Assembly (NCBI GenBank): GCA_020348305.1
Contig: CP070746.1
Coordinates: forward strand, 909,078 to 970,565
DNA length: 61,488 nucleotides
Source of the DNA: Desulfobacterales bacterium
GTDB taxonomy: Bacteria; Desulfobacterota; Desulfobacteria; Desulfobacterales; JAHEIW01
Direction of reading: 5' to 3'
The stretch's first letter is position 1, and each line of letters starts with the position of its first letter. The notes under the pieces are model-generated. The model was given only the letters and a program-made list of their open reading frames with translations, did no database searches and was not told the DNA's origin. Below, in pieces: positions 54,643 to 61,488 of the stretch. The translations under genes and the position numbers were made by a program.

Positions 54643-55099
54643 ATTCCCACTTATTATTTCCCTTATGTTCGAGATCGATCGTATCATTGCTTTCAGTCCT
54701 GTTTTCAATTTTCCCATTATCATACTCATGTCTTACATTGATATAACTCACTGATCCTTGATCGCTAATAAAGGAGTTGAGAAGCCAGCTGATGATGCTT
54801 ATTAACAGTGAACCAAATATTGCAGTCCAGAAACCATAGACATCGAATCCGGGGATGACACCGGATGCCATCTTCAACATCAGCGCATTGATCACAAACG
54901 TGAACAAACCAAGGCTCAGAACATTTATCGGAAGGGTTAACAAAAGAGCGATCGGCCTAAAAAAGGCATTGAAAATTCCCAATATGGCCGCAGCAAAAAA
55001 AGCAGAAAAAAAACCGCTAATCCGAATGCCGTCTAACAGGTAAGCGGCGGCAATAATTGCTGCGGTCAGGGTCAACCAGCGGAACAAGATTCCATTCAT
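54641..55099 (-). CDS. phage-holin-family (4-TM) small membrane protein
   Basis: 152 aa from ATG 55099 (a GTG at 55111 is in frame). Four hydrophobic segments (about residues 6-24, 29-45, 50-75 and 88-110) with AILGIFNAFFRPIALLLTLPINVLSLGLFTFVINALML in the middle as the recognisable core, split in these helices; this is the pattern of the mycobacterial-phage-type 'holin superfamily IV' proteins that are common chromosomal genes with no lysis role shown. A polar 40-residue tail is unusual. No phage genes are nearby. Confidence 0.85.
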   Translation of the reverse strand: MNGILFRWLTLTAAIIAAAYLLDGIRISGFFSAFFAAAILGIFNAFFRPIALLLTLPINVLSLGLFTFVINALMLKMASGVIPGFDVYGFWTAIFGSLLISIISWLLNSFISDQGSVSYINVRHEYDNGKIENRTESNDTIDLEHKGNNKWE

Positions 55100-55111
55100 T
55101 ATACTAAACAC

Positions 55112-55148
55112 TCTCGTAAAAAGCTCGCTTTTCTGAGTTTTTACGAGA
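55112..55148. repeat. inverted repeat between the IHF gene and the membrane protein gene
   Basis: TCTCGTAAAAA (55112-55122) and TTTTTACGAGA (55138-55148) are perfectly complementary over 11 bases, and CTC/GAG inside extends the stem past one bulge. It starts four bases after the IHF stop on the minus strand, where a terminator would be expected, but no T-run follows the full stem. Could slow or partly end transcription. Confidence 0.55.
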
Positions 55149-55151
55149 CCA

Positions 55152-55442
55152 TCAATTTTCCTCTCCGTTAATTTTTGCCCTCAATAGATGAGAACATCGA
55201 AATGTGACAACTCTACGTTGATCGAGGAGCATGTCTTCCCCGGTAGCCGGGTTGCGTCCCCTTCGCTCCTTTTTCTGCTTCACACAAAATTTCCCAAATC
55301 CGCTAATGAGCACATCTTCTCCTTTTCCCAACGAGTCTTTAATAATTTCTAACAAGATTTCAAGTAGCTCTGCGGACCTATTTTTAGGGTACCCAATTTG
55401 ATTGTGGATATCATCAATTATCTTTGCTTTTGTGAGTGTCAT
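55152..55442 (-). CDS. ihfA: integration host factor alpha-like HU-family DNA-binding protein
   Basis: 96-aa DNA-bending protein of the HU/IHF family. MTLTKAKIIDDIHNQIGYPKN is the IHF-alpha-type N-terminal helix pair (cited in two halves: TLTKAKIIDDI and GYPKN), DVLISGFGKFCVKQKKERRGRNPATGE, again in parts, has the GFGKF turn and the RNPATGE beta-arm tip whose proline intercalates into DNA. A downstream LDQRRVVTFRCSHLLRAKIN completes the fold. More IHF-alpha- than HU-like because of the TK/GYPKN start and RRVVTF strand. Gene lies 101 bases from manA on the same strand. Confidence 0.93.
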   Translation of the reverse strand: MTLTKAKIIDDIHNQIGYPKNRSAELLEILLEIIKDSLGKGEDVLISGFGKFCVKQKKERRGRNPATGEDMLLDQRRVVTFRCSHLLRAKINGEEN

Positions 55443-55543
55443 CGATCCGTTGCTCCTGTGTTATGGTCAGGGGGACTGTTTTTAGATCTAAACGTACGCT
55501 GCGCAAACCTACTTAAATATCAGTTCTTTGTCAAGAACTTAAT

Positions 55544-56749
55544 TCATAAAGGAACGGCGGCCTTATAAAATGTGGCCGCGCCTTTAATTTTGTATCCAGT
55601 CACTGCAGAAGGGATAATTACCGACATACCTTTTCTGAGTAAGATCATATCGTTGCTACCGATATCCATAAGTTCTGCCACCCCTTGCGTGCAAAGTAAT
55701 ATTTCAACAGTTCTTCTACTTATGCTGCGATAGGAATCATCTGTACCTAAATAAATAACCGATAAAACAAATTCCTCTACAGGACTTGTGTATACGTATT
55801 CAGCGTTATTTTCTTCCTTCGGTTCCAAAAAAATAACTTCACGGTCATCGAAATAAAGTACATTTAATAATTCTTGCACATCTACATGTTTTGGTGTTAA
55901 GCCGCCACGCAACACGTTGTCGGAGTTGGCCATTAATTCGATACCAACACCATTCAAATACGCGTGTAGTTGACCTGCTGCCAAAAATATGGCTTGCCCC
56001 GGTTCAAGATATATTAAATTTAATAACACGGGCGAAAAAATCCCAATATCATCCGCATATTCTTTTGATAGATGCATTATCCATTGAAAGGCAGGGTCTT
56101 TGCCGAAGAATTCCTGGTTATTTCGGGTAGCTTCAGCAATAATCTTTTTGCGGCGTTCGGCTTTAATGGTCATCAGCATCGAGAAAAAGTGTTTCAAGCC
56201 TTCGGGAGTCTGTTTATCCTTGAGTCCAGCCAGTTCATCTTTTAGCCCTTGCGGACATAGTTGGCCAAAGTAAGTCAAAATTTCCGATATCTTACGAAAC
56301 CCGCAAAGGGCCCAGAATGGCGTCAGAGCACAAATACACTCGGGCTTGTGGTTATCATCCCTGTAATTGCGATGAGGGGCATTTAACGGAATATCATGTG
56401 CGTTTTCTCGACGAAAGCCTTCCTTGGCCTGGTCTAAATTTGGATGTGCCTGAATTGAAAGCGGTTTGGCAGCAGCCAGAACCTTGAAAAGATAGGGAAG
56501 CCTAGCATCAAATTTTTTGACTACCGTTTTTCCCAGAATATCTTCCGGATGGTTATCAATTAATTCGAGTAATGATATCCATTTGCCATCACACCGAACC
56601 ATTGACGACGCTTTCGGATGAGCACCCATCCAAAGTTCTGCCTGCGGTGTGTTCTTCGGATTCGGAATACCTAGAAGATCAGGTATGGCAGTTAAGGAGC
56701 CCCATGCATATTCTTGTACTGTATTCTTCAATATCGCGATTTTTTGCAT
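55544..56749 (-). CDS. manA: mannose-6-phosphate isomerase, class I
   Basis: Zinc enzyme interconverting mannose-6-phosphate and fructose-6-phosphate for GDP-mannose and glycan synthesis. 401 aa. It begins LKNTVQEYAWGS; the zinc-site blocks are visible as KPLSIQAHPN (Gln-x-His) and YRDDNHKPECICAL (the Glu ligand), and a later LAAGQLHAYLNGVGIELMANSDNVLRGG, here in pieces, carries the second His and the active-site Arg. Type I cupin isomerase, not the bifunctional AlgA type. Next to it on the other strand is the PP2C/FHA and glycosyltransferase region. Confidence 0.95.
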   Translation of the reverse strand: MQKIAILKNTVQEYAWGSLTAIPDLLGIPNPKNTPQAELWMGAHPKASSMVRCDGKWISLLELIDNHPEDILGKTVVKKFDARLPYLFKVLAAAKPLSIQAHPNLDQAKEGFRRENAHDIPLNAPHRNYRDDNHKPECICALTPFWALCGFRKISEILTYFGQLCPQGLKDELAGLKDKQTPEGLKHFFSMLMTIKAERRKKIIAEATRNNQEFFGKDPAFQWIMHLSKEYADDIGIFSPVLLNLIYLEPGQAIFLAAGQLHAYLNGVGIELMANSDNVLRGGLTPKHVDVQELLNVLYFDDREVIFLEPKEENNAEYVYTSPVEEFVLSVIYLGTDDSYRSISRRTVEILLCTQGVAELMDIGSNDMILLRKGMSVIIPSAVTGYKIKGAATFYKAAVPL

Positions 56750-57066
56750 TTCATCTCCTGCTTACGATAATGATTCTCGGAATGGTCAGTGAAGAAAATC
56801 CTTCTCTCTTAAATGACATCCTTTATAGTGAGCATTCATAATGCGTATGTCCAAAAAATTCAAACTTTCTTTAAATTTTCATCTTATTCTGAAGCCGCTG
56901 CAGGCGGGGGATCAACTCCTAAATACTTGACTTCAAATGATTTTTATAATATAAATATTTTAATAATCCCATAAATAAAAAACAGCATACATCTTTTTTA
57001 AAACTGAATATTCAATATCATCACTTAATTTACATCCCGTATTTATTCAGCTGAGATTGAATTTAT
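56750..57066. other. 317-bp intergenic region between manA and the PP2C gene
   Basis: Divergent, AT-rich, without a convincing small gene. A good plus-strand promoter lies at 56927-56955. Besides that I see no hairpin or repeat of note. Confidence 0.7.
56927..56955 (+). promoter_or_regulatory. putative sigma70 promoter of the PP2C-FHA genes
   Basis: TTGACT (56927-56932), 17-base spacer, TATAAA (56950-56955), inside an AT-rich stretch. The transcript would start about 105 bases before the PP2C ATG. Pattern match only. Confidence 0.5.
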
Positions 57067-57939
57067 ATGATTATTGTCGAGTCGGCAGGTATCTCTAATA
57101 TTGGAAAAAAGCGTAATCAAAATGAGGATGCCTTGTTTTTTGATGACACCATGGGGCTATATGTGGTGGCGGACGGCATGGGGGGGCACTTGGCCGGTGA
57201 AGTTGCCAGCAGACTTGTCGTTGAAACCATGCGCGACTATATCCAGCATCAAAATGAAAACGAACAGCCAGAGAATCCGATCGATGGTGATGGCAATCTT
57301 TCTAGAGAAGCAAAACACCTCCTTTCCAGTATCCGACTTTCCAACCAGCTAGTTCATCAAGCCTCTCTTAAAAATGAGTCTTATCGCGGGATGGGTTCTA
57401 CGGTTTCAGCGGTATATTTCACCAACAATACGTTTATTATTGCGAACGTAGGGGATAGCCCCATTTACTTAATTCGCAACGGAAGAATAACACTATTATC
57501 GGTACCTCACACAGTATTTGCCGAACAGACAGCTCGTGACCCCGAATCTGCTGAACTTTTGGACAGTAAATTCAAACATATACTTACCCGTGCCATGGGA
57601 GTGGATAAATCCGTTCAAACGCATATTCATGAGACACCATGCTATAGTAATGATATTCTGGTGATTAGCTCCGATGGTTTAAGCGATAAGGCATCTCCAG
57701 AAGAAATTCTGCAAGTTGTTGAATTCAATAGTTCAGATAAAGCCTGCCAAGAACTTGTGGATCTGGCCAATGAGCGTGGAGGAGATGACAACGTTACCGC
57801 TATTGTACTGAAAGTTAAATATGTGCAAAATACGCACCGCCGGGTTATGGACTTTCTTACCCATATGAAGAGACTAAATTTAAAGGAACAAATCAAGAAG
57901 AAGGTATTTCGAAATGCCGATCGTGACGCTAAAATTTAA
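57067..57939 (+). CDS. PP2C-family serine/threonine protein phosphatase
   Basis: 290 aa, cytoplasmic, PrpC/Stp-like. All metal-binding motifs are there: RNQNEDA (motif 1 with Asp), VVADGMGGHLAGEVAS (DGMGGH), GSTVSAVYF, NVGDSPIYLIR, SSDGLSDKASPEEI and GGDDNVTAIVLKV. It should remove phosphate from Ser/Thr residues, counteracting Hanks-type kinases. Its end overlaps the FHA gene by 26 bases, so the pair is co-translated. The C-terminal 30 residues are basic and predicted helical, outside the catalytic fold. No kinase gene is adjacent. Confidence 0.95.
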   Translation: MIIVESAGISNIGKKRNQNEDALFFDDTMGLYVVADGMGGHLAGEVASRLVVETMRDYIQHQNENEQPENPIDGDGNLSREAKHLLSSIRLSNQLVHQASLKNESYRGMGSTVSAVYFTNNTFIIANVGDSPIYLIRNGRITLLSVPHTVFAEQTARDPESAELLDSKFKHILTRAMGVDKSVQTHIHETPCYSNDILVISSDGLSDKASPEEILQVVEFNSSDKACQELVDLANERGGDDNVTAIVLKVKYVQNTHRRVMDFLTHMKRLNLKEQIKKKVFRNADRDAKI

Positions 57940-58681
57940 AAATGATCCTATTGCGATTTTTCATCTTGAGAAAGAACGCTCCCTCAAAATCGGCCGCAGT
58001 AACGACAATGACGTAATTATTAATAACTTAGCGGTATCTGGATACCATGCCAAAATCGATTCGGTCGGTGATGCGTTTGTATTTGTTGATCTGCAAAGCA
58101 AAAATGGTTCTTTTGTGAATGAAAAGCTTGTCAGCTCACACTGGCTGCAAGACGGTGATGTGATTAGCATTGGCAAGCATTTGCTTGTATTTACTTACAC
58201 TGACGAAGAATCCCTGCCGGTTAATCAGACCAGCAAAATGGATAAAACGATGGCGATGGATACAAGCCATTATCGATCCTTGGTGCAAAAGAGCATGCCG
58301 AAGAAAACACCCCGGAGCATGCCGAAGGAAACACCCCGGCCAGTAAAACAAGCAAAACCAGAAAAACGAAAATGGGGATTTTTGACCTATTTAGCCGGCG
58401 GTGAAGGCCATATTCGGCTTAGAAGTAAACTAACGAAAATTGGCAAAGATCTTTCTTCTGATATTATCATAAAGGGGTTGACAATCGGCAAGACGGTGGC
58501 AACCATTAGCAGAACCCAAGATAGTTATGTATTTAGCTATGTCGGTGGACTCACCAAACCCAGAGTGAATGATCAAAAAATTACGGAGGAACCGGTTATC
58601 CTCAAGGAGTCCGATATCATTGATATCGGCACAACGAAGTTGCAATTTGGAATTAAAATGGTTACAATAAAGCCCCATTGA
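57914..58681 (+). CDS. tandem FHA-domain protein partnered with PP2C
   Basis: 255 aa. FHA-1 (residues 1-95) is canonical: LKIGRSNDNDVII, VSGYHAKI, SKNGSFVNEKL with phosphothreonine-contact residues kept. A flexible, lysine- and proline-rich linker (about 105-155) contains two copies of SMPK(K/E)TPR made by a 24-bp tandem duplication. FHA-2 (about 165-253, LTKIGKDLSSDIII ... PRVNDQKI) has lost the standard Arg/Ser contacts and may serve for structure or dimerisation. Likely recognises Thr-phosphorylated targets of the same signalling pathway as the phosphatase. Confidence 0.9.
   Translation: MPIVTLKFKNDPIAIFHLEKERSLKIGRSNDNDVIINNLAVSGYHAKIDSVGDAFVFVDLQSKNGSFVNEKLVSSHWLQDGDVISIGKHLLVFTYTDEESLPVNQTSKMDKTMAMDTSHYRSLVQKSMPKKTPRSMPKETPRPVKQAKPEKRKWGFLTYLAGGEGHIRLRSKLTKIGKDLSSDIIIKGLTIGKTVATISRTQDSYVFSYVGGLTKPRVNDQKITEEPVILKESDIIDIGTTKLQFGIKMVTIKPH
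58291..58338 (+). repeat. 24-bp tandem duplication inside the FHA gene linker
   Basis: Two head-to-tail copies, 58291-58314 and 58315-58338, differing at one base (A to G at the twelfth to fourteenth positions of the unit), each GAGCATGCCGAAG(A/G)AAACACC plus CCG. It stays in frame and adds eight residues to a flexible linker. Confidence 0.9.
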
Positions 58682-58754
58682 TCAGGCCCTTCTATTCGCC
58701 ATAACCTCCCCCCTGTATATACTGCCCCCTCAACACCAAGGTTAGAAACTAGAA

Positions 58755-60164
58755 ATGAAAATTGCCTTTATCCATTATCATCTCAAAACAGGCGGCGTCA
58801 CCACGGTATTGCGCCAACAGGTCGAAGCCATTCGTGATCATTGTCAAAGTCTAGTCATTGCCGGCTCCCACCCTGACGCCGATTTTCCTGTAAAAACAGC
58901 AGTAATTCCGGAGTTGGGATATACACGGCCGGATCAAAAATCTTTTGACCCCGCAGGCGTTGCAGATTCCATTATTCGGACAATTTACTCGGCATTTAAC
59001 GGCGATTGCGATGTTCTGCATGTTCACAATCCCACACTGGCAAAAAACAAACACTTTTTACAAATATTAGCTCAACTAAAACGTAGAAATGTTAATCTAT
59101 TTCTGCAAATCCATGATTTCGCGGAAGATGGGCGTCCGCTAGTTTACTATCCCGACGCATATATTTCCAATTGTCATTACGGTGTGCTCAATTCTCGTGA
59201 TTATGCCATTCTGCTAAAGGCAGGATTGAAATCAGAAGGCTTACATATCATCCCGAATATGGTAAATCCTGTTCGAGGGATGCGCCAGGATACACCTCCC
59301 GGTGACTTTGTGTTATACCCTATCCGGGCTATTCGGCGCAAAAATATCGGCGAAGCCATACTATTGGCCCTTTTCTTTGACCACGGCGAAAAGCTGGTCA
59401 TTACATTGCCGCCGAACAGTCCGGTTGATATGATCAGTTATCGTGATTGGAAATCGTTTGTAAAAAAACACAATCTCCCTGTTGAATTTGACGCCGGCAT
59501 CAAAAAAGATTTTAGAGGGCTTGTACAGGCCGCCAAATTTTTAATTACCACAAGTATTACCGAAGGATTTGGATTTTCCTTTCTGGAACCCTGGGTGTAC
59601 GATAAATTGCTTTGGGGAAGAAGACTCAGCAATATCAGCCAAGATTTTGAAGAAAATGGAATTCGACTGGATCATCTTTATGATCGGCTTATGGTTCCCG
59701 TGGATTGGATAGACCCGACGAAGCTATTTAAGCGCTGGCTATCTTGTATTCAAGATACGTGTGATGTCTTCAATTATCCAATTCAAAAAGACCATATAAC
59801 AACCGCTTTTGAAAGGATTTCCGCCAATGACCGTGTTGATTTTGGTCTGCTGGATGAAGGCTTTCAAAAACAGATCATAATGCGAGTATTGGCTGGCAAG
59901 AAGAATGCGGATATCTTAAAACAGATGAATACTTTTCTTATCCACCCAGGAGAAGTGCCGCAAAAATATGCGTTGATTCGAGAAAATAAACGCGCTGCTT
60001 TAAAAAATTATGATAGACACTCCTACCGCAAAAAGCTAATGGAGATATATACGTCCGTCAGCCAACAAACCGTGCATCAGCGCATTGATAAAAACGTTCT
60101 CTTATCCGAATTTTTGAAATTGGACGAATTTAGTCTCCTGAAATGGTGCAATTACCTTGAATAG
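58755..60164 (+). CDS. glycosyltransferase, GT-B fold (GT4-like)
   Basis: 469 aa without membrane segments. The N-terminal nucleotide-fold strand MKIAFIHYHLKTGGVTTVLRQQ, of which FIHYHLKTGGV is the diagnostic glycine loop, and CDVLHVHNPTLAK fit a GT-B acceptor domain; the C-terminal part has VLYPIRAIRRKNIGEAI and TEGFGFSFLEPW, the E-x7-E-like motif that binds the nucleotide sugar. The sugar and acceptor are unknown. It overlaps the next gene, a HAD hydrolase, by eight bases: transferase plus phosphatase is a common pairing for making phosphorylated glycosides such as compatible solutes, which is only a suggestion here. Confidence 0.85.
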   Translation: MKIAFIHYHLKTGGVTTVLRQQVEAIRDHCQSLVIAGSHPDADFPVKTAVIPELGYTRPDQKSFDPAGVADSIIRTIYSAFNGDCDVLHVHNPTLAKNKHFLQILAQLKRRNVNLFLQIHDFAEDGRPLVYYPDAYISNCHYGVLNSRDYAILLKAGLKSEGLHIIPNMVNPVRGMRQDTPPGDFVLYPIRAIRRKNIGEAILLALFFDHGEKLVITLPPNSPVDMISYRDWKSFVKKHNLPVEFDAGIKKDFRGLVQAAKFLITTSITEGFGFSFLEPWVYDKLLWGRRLSNISQDFEENGIRLDHLYDRLMVPVDWIDPTKLFKRWLSCIQDTCDVFNYPIQKDHITTAFERISANDRVDFGLLDEGFQKQIIMRVLAGKKNADILKQMNTFLIHPGEVPQKYALIRENKRAALKNYDRHSYRKKLMEIYTSVSQQTVHQRIDKNVLLSEFLKLDEFSLLKWCNYLE

Positions 60165-60999
60165 AGAGTTTATTGAAAATTATATTATTCCCTTGTCGCC
60201 AATTTCGCCAAAATTGAGCCCCAGCGGCAGACTGAACCAACCCATCGCATGTGTTCTGTTTGATGTTTATGGCACATTGTTTATCAGCGATTCAGGCGAC
60301 ATCGGAGCTGCCAAGACAAAAAAACAAAAGCGCCATAAAATCAAACAACTGCTTGAAAAGTACAATTTAAAAACAAGCTCTGAAAACCTTTTGCAGGTAC
60401 TATATGGCAAAATCGAAAAAAAGCATGATGAGTTGCGTAAACAAGGGATCGATTTTCCGGAAGTGGAGATCGATAACATATGGATGGATATATTGCAAAC
60501 CAATGACCTACAATCCATTCAACAGTTTGCCATAGAGTTTGAACTGATTGTCAATCCGGTTTATCCGATGCCCCATCTCCGAGAATTGCTTTGCGCTTTA
60601 AAACAACAGCACATGCTCATGGGCATCATCTCCAATGCCCAGTTCTTTACACCTTACCTGTTTGTTTGGTTTCTTGGTTGCGATTTGAAACACCTGGGTT
60701 TTCATCCAAATCTGATTTTCTTGTCTTATCAGTTGAAACATGCCAAACCATCCAGTCTGCTGTTTGATTTGGCAGTCGAACAGCTAAAACTCTTGGGCAT
60801 CCAAACGTCTTTTGTTCTCTATCTAGGCAATGATATGTTAAACGATATTTACCCAGCAACCAAAGCGGGGTTTAAAACCGCACTGTTCGCTGGTGATGAA
60901 CGATCGTTGCGGTTGAGGGAAGATGATCCCAGATGTGAAAATATTTCAGCCGACCTGGTGATTACGGATCTCAGTCAACTGCTTGACCATCTCAAGTAA
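60157..60999 (+). CDS. HAD-superfamily hydrolase with DxYGT motif
   Basis: 280 aa. HAD motif I is FDVYGTLF (Asp36 nucleophile; residue 38 is Tyr where phosphatases usually have Asp), motif II is GIISNA, motif III is KHAKPSSLLFD with the Lys, and motif IV is LYLGNDMLNDI. The DxYGT form is that of L-2-haloacid dehalogenases, though many such proteins are phosphatases in practice. A helical cap lies at residues 50-120. The TTG start at 60157 sits inside the end of the glycosyltransferase gene, so the two are coupled. Confidence 0.87.
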   Translation: MNREFIENYIIPLSPISPKLSPSGRLNQPIACVLFDVYGTLFISDSGDIGAAKTKKQKRHKIKQLLEKYNLKTSSENLLQVLYGKIEKKHDELRKQGIDFPEVEIDNIWMDILQTNDLQSIQQFAIEFELIVNPVYPMPHLRELLCALKQQHMLMGIISNAQFFTPYLFVWFLGCDLKHLGFHPNLIFLSYQLKHAKPSSLLFDLAVEQLKLLGIQTSFVLYLGNDMLNDIYPATKAGFKTALFAGDERSLRLREDDPRCENISADLVITDLSQLLDHLK

Positions 61000-61061
61000 A
61001 ATGTTAATTTGTGTGCATATCTTATTGAAACCTAAAAATATAATTCGTTATCAAAAAGAAA

Positions 61062-61488
61062 ATGACATCCCTGAAATCTCGTTCCAAAGCAAAGGATCAT
61101 TTCATTAATGCGCAAATGCCCTACCCTTTGGGTGAAAAACCTGAGCGCGACGCCTGGTATACCGCCTTCTTCATTGAAAATCATCTGGATTATTTTACCC
61201 ATCCCGAACACGCGGCAACCCCCGAACAGATCCGATTCATGATCTACACAGAGGATGATGAACGCTATTATCCGTGTTCTGATCGGATGTTTGAGGCTAT
61301 TATCAATCGAGACCAATCGCGGTTTTTACAGAATAAATATCGTGCGGTTCTAAAAAAGGTACTAGACCTGGTAAACGGGCAAATTGAGGATAAACTTGAG
61401 CGTAATTACCTGTCTTCCCTAATTAAAATAAAATTCAAGCATGAAACCCGGGATCAAATCATGATCCCGTCGCGGCTTGAAAAGCGCT
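61062..61488 (+). CDS. unidentified protein, N-terminal part (runs off the window)
   Basis: An open frame from ATG 61062 to the window end (142 codons with no stop), 62 bases after the HAD gene on the same strand and with codon use like its neighbours. The visible protein is soluble and charged, with MPYPLGEKPERDAWYTAFFIENHL, in which PYPLGE and ERDAWYTAFF stand out, TEDDERYYPC and a helical LVNGQIEDKLERNYL. I do not recognise the family. Position suggests a third member of the glycosyltransferase-HAD unit. The weak ribosome-binding site AAAAAGAAA fits the local pattern. Confidence 0.7.
   Translation, partial: MTSLKSRSKAKDHFINAQMPYPLGEKPERDAWYTAFFIENHLDYFTHPEHAATPEQIRFMIYTEDDERYYPCSDRMFEAIINRDQSRFLQNKYRAVLKKVLDLVNGQIEDKLERNYLSSLIKIKFKHETRDQIMIPSRLEKR

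Noticed and set aside
54641..55099. Prophage remnant suggested by the 'phage holin family' membrane protein
   Set aside because: No integrase, terminase, tail or lysis genes are near and this family is a common chromosomal membrane protein.
57300..58400. CRISPR-like or satellite repeats
   Set aside because: Only a two-copy, 24-bp coding duplication is present, with no spacers; no array of three or more regular repeats was seen anywhere in the window.

Overview
The window reads as a chromosomal stretch of a strictly or mainly anaerobic bacterium of the former Deltaproteobacteria (Desulfobacterota, probably a Desulfobacterales-like lineage). This is an inference from gene content: a complete-looking anaerobic (cbi-type) cobalamin operon, an NrfH-type quinol dehydrogenase beside an octaheme HAO-like cytochrome, an MglA-like GTPase with DUF4388 and PilZ partners, an EF-G-like paralogue, and a secreted protein with a poly-Gly/CFI-type C-terminus. 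I see no rRNA, tRNA, CRISPR array, insertion sequence or prophage. Coding density is high and nearly all genes look intact.

Layout. 1-2.2 kb: the tail of a secreted FN3 protein, then glmM. 2.2-10.2 kb: a Bax-inhibitor-1 membrane protein on the minus strand, then a plus-strand run of a small conserved protein, xseA-xseB, dxs, tlyA and an EF-G-like GTPase. 10.3-13.9 kb (minus): purC, a ParB-like protein, a spore-photoproduct-lyase-like radical SAM protein and a secreted thermonuclease, with overlapping or nearly overlapping ends. 14.0-16.3 kb (minus): MglA-like GTPase, DUF4388/cNMP-binding protein and PilZ protein. 16.6-17.6 kb: mdh. 17.6-23.0 kb (minus): uvrB-uvrC, ispF, fabH. 23.1-32.5 kb (minus): recC, an FHA-domain gene, recB, recD.

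32.6-50.7 kb (minus) is a very long cobalamin operon in transcription order btuC-btuD-btuF-cbiA-cbiC-cbiL-(Gate-domain membrane protein)-cbiD-cbiET-cbiF-cbiG-cbiH-cobO-cbiP-cobU-cobS-cobD-cbiB-cbiR. Its leader has a canonical promoter, a cobalamin riboswitch with a recognisable P1 stem and B12 box, and an intrinsic terminator. Divergently, cobT (plus strand) has its own leader with an identical 17-nt B12 box and an intrinsic terminator, so both transcription units are probably repressed by cobalamin. The operon joins corrinoid uptake (BtuCDF), de novo corrin ring synthesis, adenosylation, lower-loop assembly and cobamide remodelling (CbiR).

52.5-54.6 kb: an nrfH-like gene, whose fourth heme motif has lost its first cysteine, and an octaheme HAO-like cytochrome, closed by a bidirectional terminator. 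54.6-56.7 kb (minus): manA, an IHF/HU protein and a small four-helix membrane protein. 57.1-61.5 kb (plus): a PP2C phosphatase coupled to a two-FHA protein, then a glycosyltransferase, a HAD hydrolase and a gene of unknown function that runs off the window.

Points that most deserve follow-up are the FHA gene inside recCBD, the Gate-domain membrane protein inside the cob operon, the divergent pair of B12-box leaders, the degenerate heme site in the NrfH-like protein, the ParB/SPL-like module, and the unidentified last gene.
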